Positions 9,466-22,450 are shown, numbered from the stretch's first letter. The stretch: 64,000 nt of DNA from Tilletia caries (GCA_032718865.1 JALUTQ010000001.1:930001-994000), one strand, 5' to 3'. Notes: a model not told the origin generated them from the sequence alone. Translations and numbers: made by a program.

Positions 9466-12400
9466 ATGGTCCTCACAACGGGCACCGCCGTGGCCCACAT
9501 CACGCCCGTCGTGCTCAAGGTGTGTTCGCGTGACCGCCGGCTACAGTATGCGCCTGAGGTACTCATCTGGACTGACTCTTTTACATATCTACCTGGTTGT
9601 CCTTCCCTTGCTCTTGCCGCTCCTACTGCTGCCGGTGCAGACCTTCTTCTCGCACTTCTACAAGCGCGCTCGTCGCGGCGGCAAGGATCGCGGTGTCACG
9701 GCTACCGACGAGCTGATATATGACGAGGCGTTCCACATCGTACAGAAATTCTGCGAGCTCGCAACGCATGACACGGTCGAGGCCATTCAGAACTTGTATG
9801 TTTCCTCATGTTGGCCTCGAGATCATGGCTCTCAGAGCATTGGCATTGAAATGTGTTCCTTCTGCTACTCAGCGCCAATACACAGATCCCAACTCCACCA
9901 TGGGCGCTCTCGACTCCCGTCATGATTCCGCTCTCCTCGTGTCACCAGGCTGCCGAAGCGCTCGTCAAGTACTTTGGGCCGGAAGAAATCAACTCAATTG
10001 TCGGTGGTGAAAAGTGGTGGCAGATTCGACCTCAAGACGGCGTGCCCGCGGAGTGGATCGCGCAGCGGGATGATTGGGCGATGATCGAGCAGCAGAAGCA
10101 CAGACATCATCCCAAAGTGAACTCCGACGGCGAGCACGTCTTCGAGGACGACGATGAACAGGATGTCAATGAGAATGGGTCGCTGGGGACGCAGAACAGT
10201 CGGAGGAAGCCTACCAAGCAGCAGAAACGGCATCAGCGCGCCAAAGCGGCGGATGAGCAGCCAGATCCGTCCGAAGATCTTGGCCGCCTAAAACGCGTCA
10301 TGCTGTATATTCATGGAGGTGAGTTCCACGATGTGTGTCCATTACCTTGACCCTCTTCTGACCATTCTTCGAGCATGGACGCACAGGCGCCTACTATTGG
10401 GGATCCATCAACACCCACAGACACCAGATCATCCGTTTCGCTCGAAAGTTCGGCGGGCGTGCCTTGGCGGTCAACTACAGGAAAGCGCCGGACTATCCGT
10501 GAGTTTCGTTACCTCTTCATTAACGTCCATACTAAAGAACTTTGCTGAATGAGGTTCCCTTTGTATCTTCTGCCCCTGCTAGATGGCCAGCACCACTGCA
10601 AGATTGTTTGGCCGCGTACATGTATCTCATTCGTCCCCCGCCAGGAGCTTCGCATCCTCCGATCGATCCCAAAAAGCTCGTCATTGCGGGCGACTCCGCG
10701 GGAGGTGGGCTGTGCCTCGCCCTTCTCGGTGTGCTGCGGGACACCGGTATCCCCATGCCAGCGGTGAGTCCTTCGAACCGTTCCTGTAATGAACTGCTGA
10801 TGCTGACTTCTTTTTTGTTTCGAAGGGTGCCGTCCTGATCAGTCCATGGTGTGACATGACCCACTCCTTTCCTTCCATTCTCCAAAACACTGCAACAGAC
10901 AGTGAGTGATTCACGATGCTTAACTCGCGCGAGAGCCCAGTGACTGATCGTTTGGTTTCGCAGTCGTGCCGCCGTACGGCTTCATCCACAAGCCTTCTCC
11001 GCTGTGGCCCGTCCCTGCAACAGTATCCAAGCAGCGAAATCTGGATGCGGATGTTCGTAATGGACCTGCCCAGAAGGAGAATGACGGGCCCGAGCTCAAG
11101 GCTCCTCAAGGTGTCGACTCCGGTCAATCCACAGACAGTTCGCCCACTGTTCCCGCTGTAGCCGAAATTGAGCCTGGTCAATCGTCAACCGATACTCAAG
11201 CCCAGCCACAAAATGCCACTCTGAAGGCCCCGGTCATTAAGAAACAGGGTAGTCGCCTATTCCGCAGTCTGCGCCGGCGCGGTCGGAAAGACGACGAGGA
11301 AGAGGACCATGATATTCCCATTCCTCCCGGGCCGGAGTGGCTTCACTCTCCACCGATCAAAGTCCGGGTGACCGAGGCAGCGATCAAGCTCGCTACCCAA
11401 TCGAAGAAGAATGACCCTTCCGGCAAAATTGACTTCGCGGAGGAAGTCGAGCTCCGCGAGGAGGGGGAGAATGGGCAACGAGTTGGCATCTTTGAGATGA
11501 AAAGACAAATTCAACAATACGCGGCGAATAAGCAGGTCTTTCATCCGTACGTCTCATCGAAACAGCGTCGATCTTCCATTGCATGTTCTGACAACTTTCT
11601 GCCCCTCAGTCTGTGCTCCCCAGTAATGCAAGGATCGCTCGGAGGGTTCCCTCCCCTGTACATCCTGGCTGGTGATGCAGAAGTTCTGCGAGACGAAATC
11701 GTCTGTGAGTTTGAAGACCTGACCACCTTAATCTCCTGATGCTCATCGCCAAAATTTCTCTCAGATCTTGCGCACCGTGCCGCGCATCCGAAGGAATACC
11801 CGCTGGGAGAGCATCTCATGACTCCCCGTGCTCGGGAAGCGGCAGCCAAATATGACGGAATTCCTACGAAAGTGCACTTCCAGTTAGTATGTTGTGATTT
11901 CGCTGCGATCTTCGACCAGAGCTGACGGTGCTTTTACGCGTTTTTCTCAGGCTGTACGATGACCAATGTCACGTTCTCACCCTCTTCGCTTTCACAACTC
12001 AGGCTAAATACGCATTCCGAGCCATTGCTGTTAGTACTGCCTTTGATAATGCTGCGGGTCGGTCCGTTCCTCTCACGGGCCCTGTTGATGCTGACTGCAT
12101 GTATTCCTCCAGAGTTTCATCAAGCATGTTACCGGTGCCAAGACATCTGTACTTGACATGCCATTCCCACGAGTCCTCGATGGCGACGTGGTCAACTCGC
12201 CGCGCGGAACGGGGGCCGAGGGGAGCAGTGTTTTAACCCTCGACAGCAACAACCCGCCCTCAGGAGTTGGACAAGACCCCGATTCTGACATTGCGGAGGA
12301 GGATGGAGAGACCTTCCATGAGGCCTCGCAAGACGCAGACTCTTTGGAATCTTTGGAACAAGGCCAGTCAAGTGCAAGCAACGACACCGGCGACCTCAAT

Positions 12401-13870
12401 TCAGCTGGCAATCTCCAGAAGCAGGAGAAGCCTGCATTGTCCGTCATCAGCGCGGACAAGAAGGCGGAGGAGAATGTACAGGAAGCATCGAATGGAAGCA
12501 CAGGTTCGACGAAGGACTTGCGTCAGTTCCCGGGTATGCCGTATACCGCTTCTGCCGAGGAAATGCGGAAGGACGAACAGCCGAAGACAACCGTGGACGC
12601 TCTGACTCCACGGAAGCAACGGCTCAAGGAAGCGAGGGAGCGAAAACACACGCTGCGCGCACGCAAGCAGAAGCTCATCAACACCTCTCAACGCAACGAG
12701 TACGATGGGCAAGTTCCATTGATGGTGAGCATGTGGTGTGACCTTGAAGCAGCTAGACCTCTGGTTTCCTGACATGCAGTGATTTGAACCTATGTATTCG
12801 CAGCGTCCTGAATATCGCGGATTCATGATTCGTGAACGGGTCGACATTCGGGGCCAGATCCGAGGCATGGAGGACGAAGGTCAGATGCAAGCGCTTCAGC
12901 TGACACCCGGCGAAATTGGCGTCATAAAAGAAGGTCCTTGCTTGCGGTACATGGCCGGCCAAACGTTGTGGGATCGCAAATTCAAGCGCACGGTGAAGAA
13001 GGTGGAGCGCCAGCGGATGGAGAACGAGCAGAAGGTTGTTGAGATCTTGCGGAAGGCGTACAAGCAGGGACTGCTGAGCAGCAGTGCTTTGACTGAGCAG
13101 GATGGCTTTAATGGCAAGTTGTCGGAGTGGGAAGGGTGGTTGGCGACCAATGGTCCCACAACGATCCTTAAGGAGACACCCCCTCCCAGTGCAATCGTCG
13201 GGCGCCGAGATACTGTGAGTCGCTTCCTGCAGGTGTATGTACCGTGCAAAGGCTGGCGCTGATTGCTTTCACGTTCACCATCAGGCGGAGTCCATCCAAC
13301 TTCTGCTGTTATGTCTGCGAGCGCGCGGCAAAGCGTTGGACTTGCAGAACGTTCACCTGTCCGAGCGCACGTCTCGCCCGACGAAGAGCCACCGAAGGTC
13401 TCGGAGTCATCACCGGTCCTCGTCCAAGGGAAAACGTTCGAGCTCGCATCAGTCCCGACATTCCGGCAGCGGGCCGTCTGGAGTCCCAGCGGTCGAGGGT
13501 GAAGGTGAAGGCGGGCAAGACGATGAGTCGGACGGTGCCAGCTCGGTCACTGAAGATGAGGAATCACGACCGATTCAGGAGGGAGGCAGGACGCACGGCT
13601 TGTCCGCATGGAACAGTGAGTGGTCCACTCCAAGGTACAGCCATGACAATCACGGTCGCACGTTCCACTGACACTTCTCCTGTTCCTACAGCTCTCATGT
13701 CGACGATGTACCGCGCTCGGACGACGCCCAAGGAACGCCATGAAGTCAAGCTCAAAGAGCGGAGGTCGCCAGCGCCGTCGAGGCCGGTCAGCATGGCTTA
13801 TGAGGACCAAGGGGAGGAGAATGGCGGTGGATCACGAGTTGCGAACAGCGAGAAGACTCGTCAAGATTGA
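9466..13870 (+). CDS. Large alpha/beta hydrolase-3 (HSL/steryl esterase-like), 1143 aa
   Basis: Fourteen exons join in phase (9466-9519, 9641-9795, 9873-10318, 10387-10498, 10583-10763, 10826-10901, 10964-11546, 11610-11704, 11765-11882, 11951-12029, 12113-12724, 12804-13214, 13285-13615, 13692-13870). The alpha/beta hydrolase fold-3 signature is complete: oxyanion motif HGG at about 217-219, nucleophile S294 in GDSAGG, acid D558 in AGDAEVLRDE and H614 in DDQCHVL. The fold-3 family includes hormone-sensitive-lipase-like and steryl-acetyl esterases. About 190 residues of charged, low-complexity sequence (around 345-535) sit between the nucleophile and the acid, and a further 500 residues follow the catalytic His: an acidic Ser/Glu stretch, a basic coil (RKQRLKEARERKHTLRARK), and an Arg/Ser-rich tail. 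No signal peptide is seen; probably cytosolic or membrane-associated lipid esterase. Substrate unknown. Confidence 0.85.
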
Positions 13871-14213
13871 GTAGGTGCCCCCGACAGATATTGTACATAT
13901 CTTTACACACAACTGCTTTGGTCTTTCCCGGAGTCTTGCTCTTACTCACCTACCTGGAACGAACGTTTTCTTTGCCCTTTCCCTGATCATATCGTACTGT
14001 GCCTGTTCATCCTTGTCCCAATGAGACGAGCATGAGACGATAGGGAAGCAGGGCTGTGATCCGTCGCTGGGAAGGCCAGACGAGAGACGGGGAGCGAGCG
14101 ATCGTGATGCTGGAGGCGGGGCTGAGCATCAGGTTGTCTTTCACCAGTCACCGGTCACCGGTCTCCCTCGGATGGGCGCGGTTGCGTGCCCGTGAGGAAA
14201 TTACGTTCCCTGA
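13871..14213. other. 3' intergenic region of the hydrolase gene
   Basis: Nothing coding is supported; this is where gene-dense sequence gives way to repeats. Confidence 0.4.
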
Positions 14214-14450
14214 TGTTGGTGACAAGAGGCGATGATGGCCAGGCTCATGACGAGGGACATGCGATGAACAGATATAGAAGCGCAGAACGTAATTCCAATA
14301 GCATTGCGAGTGAGATGGAGAAAGCAGATGAGGAACGATGACAAGGGGGACGACAACAACGAAGGCGGCGACGAGAGGAGGGGAAGAGCAGAGATGCGTG
14401 GGAGATGCGTGAGGGATGCGTGAGGAGTGCGTGAGGGAGATCAGAGATGC
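14214..14450 (-). repeat. Dispersed intergenic repeat, copy 1 (inverted)
   Basis: Read on the minus strand, this segment matches 52345-52530 and 58117-58326. The shared order is CACGCATCCCTCACGCATCT-type repeats, a CTTTTCCCCTCCTCT stretch, GTTGTCGTCCCCCTT, CTCGCAATG and a CATCGCATGTCCCTC end. A GATGCGTGAGG minisatellite at 14395-14465 overlaps its head. No coding potential is shared among the copies. Confidence 0.6.
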
Positions 14451-15011
14451 GTGAGGGATGCGTCACTCGAGACTCGAGCCGTACATTGGCGATGGCCGCT
14501 GTCCTCCGCAACGCCAACTGGGCATGTCCGCGCAGAATTGAACTGCATCCGTTCTCGAAGTCGAGCACGATCCAGATCTGCATGGTGTTGAGATGGAGTG
14601 TTCCCCCAGACTTTACAGCCGGTTGCACAATGCTTGGGAATTGCACAAAATTCGGTTTTACGCTTCAAGGGAAAACGCCTTCACGACCCGAAAGTAATGA
14701 GGGTGCTGAGGCCGGATGCGCGAGTTGGTCGAAAAAGAAAAGTATCTCCCACTATCTTGAGCCAAGGCCTCTTTGAAGCTTGAGCCAGCCCAAGCCTCAC
14801 AAAGAAGTCCAGAAGCAGCGTACAAACTACAATATGAAGGGCGGTTAGAACGACAGTCAAGTATCACGCAGTGCGGCAGTAGTCAGTACGCTTGAGAAGA
14901 AATCAGTGGTGAGTGGTGACTGAATACTGAAAGAACAATGCAGGCAATGTGGATGCTGTTGCTATGTGAGCGGTGTAGCAGTGAGGGTTTGGAGGTGATC
15001 GCTGATGATAG
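14451..15011. other. Gene-free stretch before the tandem array
   Basis: No gene supported. GTTCCCCCAGACTTTAC at about 14600 resembles the 5' end of the array element family and may be an old terminus. Confidence 0.35.
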
Positions 15012-16993
15012 ATTCCCCTAACTTTAGTTAAGGGGTTATAGGGCGGCTCCCGCCTTACGGCCGTAAGCTTTTTGCCATTCAGGCTCGTAGTTTGGGACTT
15101 TTCTTCGCAACTACCAACACAACACACCATTCTGAATCAGTAGACCCTTGACCAAATCTAGTCCTGCAACTTCTGGCACAGGTTTCGTGGTTGTAGCATC
15201 AGAATTGACTGATCTGTCCTTGAGCCAAAGTTTGGTTTTTCCTTACATAAGCACAGAGTGCAGAAATCTTGCATACGTAATCAGTTCATTTCGACACTCG
15301 ACAGACGACAACCAACACCGCCAGCCTTTCTTCACGCTTCCATCGAAGCCCGACAAGCATCATGCGAATTGAACAATCCCCCCTCGATTTCTTTTTAACC
15401 GCTCTCTGCTCACCAAGGTTCAAGTTAATGATGCTCACCGCTGTTTTGCTTTTTCTTGCTTAACCTGATGGCTGATACCACTTACCCATACCAGTCTCTG
15501 CTTTGTTCCCATTCTGAGTCCGGCCCAGCAGTCAGCACTCCCGAATTGTCATCCAAGGTGAGCCTCGTGTTTATACGCGCATCTGCATCAGGTGCTCCGG
15601 GTTAGGTCCTTACTCACCCATTCGTTTTTTTTCAGCTCTCTGCTCTTATGAATCCGGTCGGCGTCGTCAAGATGAGTAGACTGACTTTCCTCACTCACCA
15701 TGCCCCATCGGACAGCTCTCTCCCTCGACAAAGCCGCTGCCAAGGTTGCTCCCAAAGCACACCACCTCGTCATCTCCAACCCCGTCAACTCCACCGTGCC
15801 CATCGTCGCCGAGGTCTTCAAGTCTTTACGACCCCAAGCGGTGGGTTTTTCCCCCCGACCCCCCTCTCCTTCTTCTAACGGCTCTGACGCTTCATGAGTT
15901 AAAATGGTGCTCATCACTGCATATCTTCGTACAGTCTGTTCTGTGTCACGGGTCACCACCTTTGACATCACACGCGCCTCCACCTTCCACTTCGACATTG
16001 CCAACGTCAAGCCCGCCGAGGTCAATGTGTCCGTCGTCGGTGGCCACCTTCGGCGTCACCATTGTGCTTCTCCTCTCTCAAGTCGCCCAGGGTTCCATAC
16101 TCCAATAGTATGTTCAACACTGGACCTGACCTGACCTGACGGCTGACCTGACCTGACCTGACCTGATCTGACTTTCTTTCTGCTGTGCTCTTGCCTCTTC
16201 TATATTCCCTTACCTTCGCATCAAGCTCTGTTGGCATTCCTTTGCCCATTCGTCTCCGGTCTCAGCCTTCACCCGTCTTCTACGTCCCTTCCGTCTGCTT
16301 CCCCGGCCGCTTATGTTTCCTATCCCCTAACCTCTCCTTCTGCATTAGCCTCACGCTTTTTTCTCCTCAGTCTTTTTAATCTTATCTTCATTGCGCTCGC
16401 AGCTATTCTCCGTCTTGTTTGTCAATTGTCTCTCTCTGCGCGAAGCCATCATATGACATATCATTCTTTGCTTTCTGCTTCCTTGGTAGATACAGCCGTG
16501 CGGGATGATTACGTGTGTGAAGTTCCTCAATCCCTTTTTCACGCAAGTTTGATCAACATTCAAAATGTTACATGGACAATGATATAGATGCTCGTAGCTA
16601 CGATCGCAAGTCGCAGCCGCATGGCGAAGCAGACGAAGGGTAGCGAAGCTACCTTGAGCTTCTGCGTAGCCGTGCTGGGCTGAGATTTGGTGACCTTTCT
16701 GATACAAAAGATTCGCGAAAAGGGGAGGGGGGAGAGGACGCCCCCAGTCACGTCTTCGCACATCTCTACCAGGTCATAAGGGTCTGAGGTCCACATCGAG
16801 TCTGAGGGACACCCTGGCCTCTGGGCTTCAGCCGACAGCCAGGTCACTATGGTTCCAAGGCGTAAGATGCTGCTACTTAACTTTGTTGACTAAGTCTGTA
16901 TTTAAATCCCACTCCCAGCCCCCAGCGACCTGTTATTCAACAAGGCGAAAAAGTTAGGGGAACACTCTGGTAAGGTACGCACCCAGGTCAGGA
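15012..16993 (+). mobile_element. Tandem gene-capturing element, unit 1
   Basis: First of four head-to-tail units. It starts ATTCCCCTAACTTTAG, followed by a short palindrome (GTTAAGGGG) and CTTACGGCCGTAAGC. It then carries a malate dehydrogenase fragment, an ACCTG/ACCTGATCTG microsatellite (16124-16171), the palindrome GGTAGCGAAGCTACC near 16640, and ends AAAGTTAGGGGAA (about 16949-16962), CACTCTGG, a CTGG/CCAG hairpin and GGTCAGGA. The inverted copy of the start placed inside the 3' end, plus a terminal hairpin, suggests a Helitron2/Helentron-like non-autonomous element. No Rep/helicase or transposase frame is present. Confidence 0.7.
15712..16092 (+). pseudogene. Captured malate dehydrogenase fragment (unit 1)
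   Basis: The first block (15712-15840) encodes KAAAKVAPKAHHLVISNPVN then STVPIVAEVFK, followed, one frame over, by YDPKR at a GTGGGT donor. After a TACAG acceptor (15934) the second block gives VTTFDITRASTF, DIANVKPAEVNV, VVGGH and, again frame-shifted, GVTIV with LLSQ. These segments are consecutive in mitochondrial-type malate dehydrogenase (NAD-dependent malate/oxaloacetate interconversion): the ISNPVNSTVPI strand, the DPKRLFGVTTLD region and the VVGGHSGVTIVPLLSQ region containing the catalytic His. The intron position is preserved, so capture was at DNA level, not from mRNA. The N-terminal NAD-binding motif and the C-terminal half are absent and frames are broken, so no enzyme is made. 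Confidence 0.8.
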
Positions 16994-18969
16994 ATTCCCC
17001 TAACTTTAGTTAAGGGGTTATAGGGCGGCTCCCGCCTTACGGCCGTAAGCTTTTTGCCATTCAGGCTCGTAGTTTGGGACTTTTCTTCGCAACTACCAAC
17101 ACAACACACCATTCTGAATCAGTAGACCCTTGACCAAATCTAGTCCTGCAACTTCTGGCACAGGTTTCGTGGTTGTAGCATCAGAATTGACTGATCTGTC
17201 CTTGAGCCAAAGTTTGGTTTTTCCTTACATAAGCACAGAGTGCAGAAATCTTGCATACGTAATCAGTTCATTTCGACACTCGACAGACGACAACCAACAC
17301 CGCCAGCCTTTCTTCACGCTTCCATCGAAGCCCGACAAGCATCATGCGAATTGAACAATCCCCCCTCGATTTCTTTTTAACCGCTCTCTGCTCACCAAGG
17401 TTCAAGTTAATGATGCTCACCGCTGTTTTGCTTTTTCTTGCTTAACCTGATGGCTGATACCACTTACCCATACCAGTCTCTGCTTTGTTCCCATTCTGAG
17501 TCCGGCCCAGCAGTCAGCACTCCCGAATTGTCATCCAAGGTGAGCCTCGTGTTTATACGCGCATCTGCATCAGGTGCTCCGGGTTAGGTCCTTACTCACC
17601 CATTCGTTTTTCAGCTCTCTGCTCTTATGAATCCGGTCGGCGTCGTCAAGATGAGTAGACTGACTTTCCTCACTCACCATGCCCCATCGGACAGCTCTCT
17701 CCCTCGACAAAGCCGCTGCCAAGGTTGCTCCCAAAGCACACCACCTCGTCATCTCCAACCCCGTCAACTCCACCGTGCCCATCGTCGCCGAGGTCTTCAA
17801 GTCTTTACGACCCCAAGCGGTGGGTTTTTCCCCGACCCCCCTCTCCTTCTTCTAACGGCTCTGACGCTTCATGAGTTAAAATGGTGCTCATCACTGCATA
17901 TCTTCGTACAGTCTGTTCTGTGTCACGGGTCACCACCTTTGACATCACACGCGCCTCCACCTTCCACTTCGACATTGCCAACGTCAAGCCCGCCGAGGTC
18001 AATGTGTCCGTCGTCGGTGGCCACCTTCGGCGTCACCATTGTGCTTCTCCTCTCTCAAGTCGCCCAGGGTTCCATACTCCAATAGTATGTTCAACACTGG
18101 ACCTGACCTGACCTGACGGCTGACCTGACCTGACCTGACCTGATCTGACTTTCTTTCTGCTGTGCTCTTAACTCTTCTATATTCCCTTACCTTCGCATCA
18201 AGCTCTGTTGGCATTCCTTTGCCCATTCGTCTCCGGTCTCAGCCTTCACCCGTCTTCTACGTCCCTTCCGTCTGCTTCCCCGGCCGCTTATGTTTCCTAT
18301 CCCCTAACCTCTCCTTCTGCATTAGCCTCACGCTTTTTTCTCCTCAGTCTTTTTAATCTTATCTTCATTGCGCTCGCAGCTATTCTCCGTCTTGTTTGTC
18401 AATTGTCTCTCTCTGCGCGAAGCCATCATATGACATATCATTCTTTGCTTTCTGCTTCCTTGGTAGATACAGCCGTGCGGGATGATTACGTGTGTGAAGT
18501 TCCTCAATCCCTTTTTCACGCAAGTTTGATCAACATTCAAAATGTTACATGGACAATGATATAGATGCTCGTAGCTACGATCGCAAGTCGCAGCCGCATG
18601 GCGAAGCAGACGAAGGGTAGCGAAGCTACCTTGAGCTTCTGCGTAGCCGTGCTGGGCTGAGATTTGGTGACCTTTCTGATACAAAAGATTCGCGAAAAGG
18701 GGAGGGGGAGAGGACGCCCCCAGTCACGTCTTCGCACATCTCTACCAGGTCATAAGGGTCTGAGGTCCACATCGAGTCTGAGGGACACCCTGGCCTCTGG
18801 GCTTCAGCCGACAGCCAGGTCACTATGGTTCCAAGGCGTAAGATGCTGCTACTTAACTTTGTTGACTAAGTCTGTATTTAAATCCCACTCCCAGCCCCCA
18901 GCGACCTGTTATTCAACAAGGCGAAAAAGTTAGGGGAACACTCTGGTAAGGTACGCACCCAGGTCAGGA
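16994..18969 (+). mobile_element. Tandem gene-capturing element, unit 2
   Basis: Same content and order as unit 1, nearly identical base for base. Differences seen are length changes in C/T or G runs (for example the poly-C after GTGGGTTTTT) and a few substitutions. It joins unit 3 directly at GGTCAGGA|ATTCCCC. Confidence 0.75.
17692..18069 (+). pseudogene. Captured malate dehydrogenase fragment (unit 2)
   Basis: Repeats the fragment of unit 1 with the same frame breaks and the same intron, so the damage predates amplification. Confidence 0.75.
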
Positions 18970-20952
18970 ATTCCCCTAACTTTAGTTAAGGGGTTATAGG
19001 GCGGCTCCCGCCTTACGGCCGTAAGCTTTTTGCCATTCAGGCTCGTAGTTTGGGACTTTTCCTTCGCAACTACCAACACAACACACCATTCTGAATCAGT
19101 AGACCCTTGACCAAATCTAGTCCTGCAACTTCTGGCACAGGTTTCGTGGTTGTAGCATCAGAATTGACTGATCTGTCCTTGAGCCAAAGTTTGGTTTTTC
19201 CTTACATAAGCACAGAGTGCAGAAATCTTGCATACGTAATCAGTTCATTTCGACACTCGACAGACGACAACCAACACCGCCAGCCTTTCTTCACGCTTCC
19301 ATCGAAGCCCGACAAGCATCATGCGAATTGAACAATCCCCCCTCGATTTCTTTTTAACCGCTCTCTGCTCACCAAGGTTCAAGTTAATGATGCTCACCGC
19401 TGTTTTTGCTCTTTTTCTTGCTTAACCTGATGGCTGATACCACTTACCCATACCAGTCTCTGCTTTGTTCCCATTCTGAGTCCGGCCCAGCAGTCAGCAC
19501 TCCCGAATTGTCATCCAAGGTGAGCCTCGTGTTTATACGCGCATCTGCATCAGGTGCTCCGGGTTAGGTCCTTACTCACCCATTCGTTTTTCAGCTCTCT
19601 GCTCTTATGAATCCGGTCGGCGTCGTCAAGATGAGTAGACTGACTTTCCTCACTCACCATGCCCCATCGGACAGCTCTCTCCCTCGACAAAGCCGCTGCC
19701 AAGGTTGCTCCCAAAGCACACCACCTCGTCATCTCCAACCCCGTCAACTCCACCGTGCCCATCGTCGCCGAGGTCTTCAAGTCTTTACGACCCCAAGCGG
19801 TGGGTTTTTCCCCGACCCCCCTCTCCTTCTTCTAACGGCTCTGACGCTTCATGAGTTAAAATGGTGCTCATCACTGCATATCTTCGTACAGTCTGTTCTG
19901 TGTCACGGGTCACCACCTTTGACATCACACGCGCCTCCACCTTCCACTTCGACATTGCCAACGTCAAGCCCGCCGAGGTCAATGTGTCCGTCGTCGGTGG
20001 CCACCTTCGGCGTCACCATTGTGCTTCTCCTCTCTCAAGTCGCCCAGGGTTCCATACTCCAATAGTATGTTCAACACTGGACCTGACCTGACCTGACGGC
20101 TGACCTGACCTGACCTGACCTGATCTGACTTTCTTTCTGCTGTGCTCTTGCCTCTTCTATATTCCCTTACCTTCGCATCAAGCTCTGTTGGCATTCCTTT
20201 GCCCATTCGTCTCCGGTCTCAGCCTTCACCCGTCTTCTACGTCCCTTCCGTCTGCTTCCCCGGCCGCTTATGTTTCCTATCCCCTAACCTCTCCTTCTGC
20301 ATTAGCCTCACGCTTTTTTCTCCTCAGTCTTTTTAATCTTATCTTCATTGCGCTCGCAGCTATTCTCCGTCTTGTTTGTCAATTGTCTCTCTCTGCGCGA
20401 AGCCATCATATGACATATCATTCTTTGCTTTCTGCTTCCTTGGTAGATACAGCCGTGCGGGATGATTACGTGTGTGAAGTTCCTCAATCCCTTTTTCACG
20501 CAAGTTTGATCAACATTCAAAATGTTACATGGACAATGATATAGATGCTCGTAGCTACGATCGCAAGTCGCAGCCGCATGGCGAAGCAGACGAAGGGTAG
20601 CGAAGCTACCTTGAGCTTCTGCGTAGCCGTGCTGGGCTGAGATTTGGTGACCTTTCTGATACAAAAGATTCGCGAAAAGGGGAGGGGGAGAGGACGCCCC
20701 CAGTCACGTCTTCGCACATCTCTACCAGGTCATAAGGGTCTGAGGTCCACATCGAGTCTGAGGGACACCCTGGCCTCTGGGCTTCAGCCGACAGCCAGGT
20801 CACTATGGTTCCAAGGCGTAAGATGCTGCTACTTAACTTTGTTGACTAAGTCTGTATTTAAATCCCACTCCCAGCCCCCAGCGACCTGTTATTCAACAAG
20901 GCGAAAAAAAAGTTAGGGGAACACTCTGGTAAGGTACGCACCCAGGTCAGGA
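18970..20952 (+). mobile_element. Tandem gene-capturing element, unit 3
   Basis: Third near-identical unit; an extended A run precedes its AAAGTTAGGGGAA 3' motif. The junction with unit 4 is again GGTCAGGA|ATTCCCC. Confidence 0.75.
19672..20049 (+). pseudogene. Captured malate dehydrogenase fragment (unit 3)
   Basis: Same two MDH blocks, intron and frame breaks as in units 1 and 2. Confidence 0.75.
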
Positions 20953-21222
20953 ATTCCCCTAACTTTAGTTAAGGGGTTATAGGGCGGCTCCCGCCTTACG
21001 GCCGTAAGCTTTTTGCCATTCAGGCTCGTAGTTTGGGACTTTTTCTTCGCAACTACCAACACAACACACCATTCTGAATCAGTAGACCCTTGACCAAATC
21101 TAGTCCTGCAACTTCTGGCACAGGTTTCGTGGTTGTAGCATCAGAATTGACTGATCTGTCCTTGAGCCAAAGTTTGGTTTTCCTTACATAAGCACAGAGT
21201 GCAGAAATCTTGCATACGTAAT

Positions 21223-22012
21223 TAAGGTTGTCCCCGGAGTTGACGCGGAGCTGGGGTTTTGCGGACTCCGTACTCCTCCGACGGAGGGCTCCGCCGGAGG
21301 CGGAGCGCGGAGCTCACTTTTGAGAGATTTTTGACCTTAAAAAAGCACGGAGTCCGCCTGGAGGACTCCGCCGGAATTTACGCGGAGCGCGGAGCCCAAT
21401 CCTGGGCCCACTAGTCAAAAGTACGGAGCGCGGAGTCGTCAAAATTGTGCGAAAATTCCGGCGGAATTTCCGCGGAATTCCGTCGGAGCTGTGAGGTCAC
21501 GTGATCGTCGAAAATAGGGGTCACGTGACCTTATTTTTGGGTGCGCTCCGCCGGAATTCCGTCCAAGTTCCGCGGAAATGTGCGGAATTCCGAGAAAATA
21601 GGCATCGCCGAGACACGCGCAGGAGATAAAACAGGCATCATCATCCGTTGAGAGCTTCAGAATAGCACTGGAGTCAATACCGCAACAATGTCGGATGGTG
21701 AATGTATAGCTCTGATTGTGTTAGAGTCATTCTGAGAGCAAATTATACCATCACTGCGCTCCGACGGAATTCCGCGGAATTCCGAGCTCCGCATACACGG
21801 AGCACGGAGGAGCATTATGAAAACGCACAGAAAAACGCGGAGCGCGGAGCTGGGATTTCAACTTTTTGTATAATTCCGTCGGAACGCGGAGCTGAGTTTT
21901 TTCAGCTCTGTCTTAGTCTGCGGAGGCGGAGCTCGCCTCAAAAAGTCAAAATTCCGGCGGAATTTGGAAGTGCGGAGGCGGAGCCCTCCGCGTTACTCCG
22001 GGGACAACCTTA
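21223..22012 (+). mobile_element. hAT-like MITE, copy 1 (inside array unit 4)
   Basis: 790 bp bounded by perfect inverted ends TAAGGTTGTCCCCGGAGT / ACTCCGGGGACAACCTTA, with an 8-bp target duplication TACGTAAT at 21215-21222 and 22013-22020. The uninterrupted site is seen in unit 3. The interior is packed with CGGAG motifs in both orientations and two CACGTG sites (21498, 21522). No transposase frame. The 8-bp duplication and TAAGG-type ends point to the hAT superfamily (inference). Confidence 0.85.
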
Positions 22013-22450
22013 TACGTAATCAGTTCATTTCGACACTCGACAGACGACAACCAACACCGCCAGCCTTTCTTCACGCTTCCATCGAAGCCCGACAAGCATC
22101 ATGCGAATTGAACAATCCCCCTCGATTTCTTTTTAACCGCTCTCTGCTCACCAAGGTTCAAGTTAATGATGCTCACCGCTGTTTTTGCTCTTTTTCTTGC
22201 TTAACCTGATGGCTGATACCACTTACCCATACCAGTCTCTGCTTTGTTCCCATTCTGAGTCCGGCCCAGCAGTCAGCACTCCCGAATTGTCATCCAAGGT
22301 GAGCCTCGTGTTTATACGCGCATCTGCATCAGGTGCTCCGGGTTAGGTCCTTACTCACCCATTCGTTTTTCAGCTCTCTGCTCTTATGAATCCGGTCGAC
22401 GTCGTCAAGATGAGTAGACTGACTTTCCTCACTCACCATGCCCCATCGGA

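Noticed and set aside
15648..16108. Frames of 76-152 codons repeated in each array unit as separate genes
   Set aside because: They cut across the MDH fragment in mixed frames and change length with poly-C tract differences between units.
21702..22019. Frames inside the hAT-like MITEs
   Set aside because: They are translations of CGGAG repeats and carry no transposase motif.
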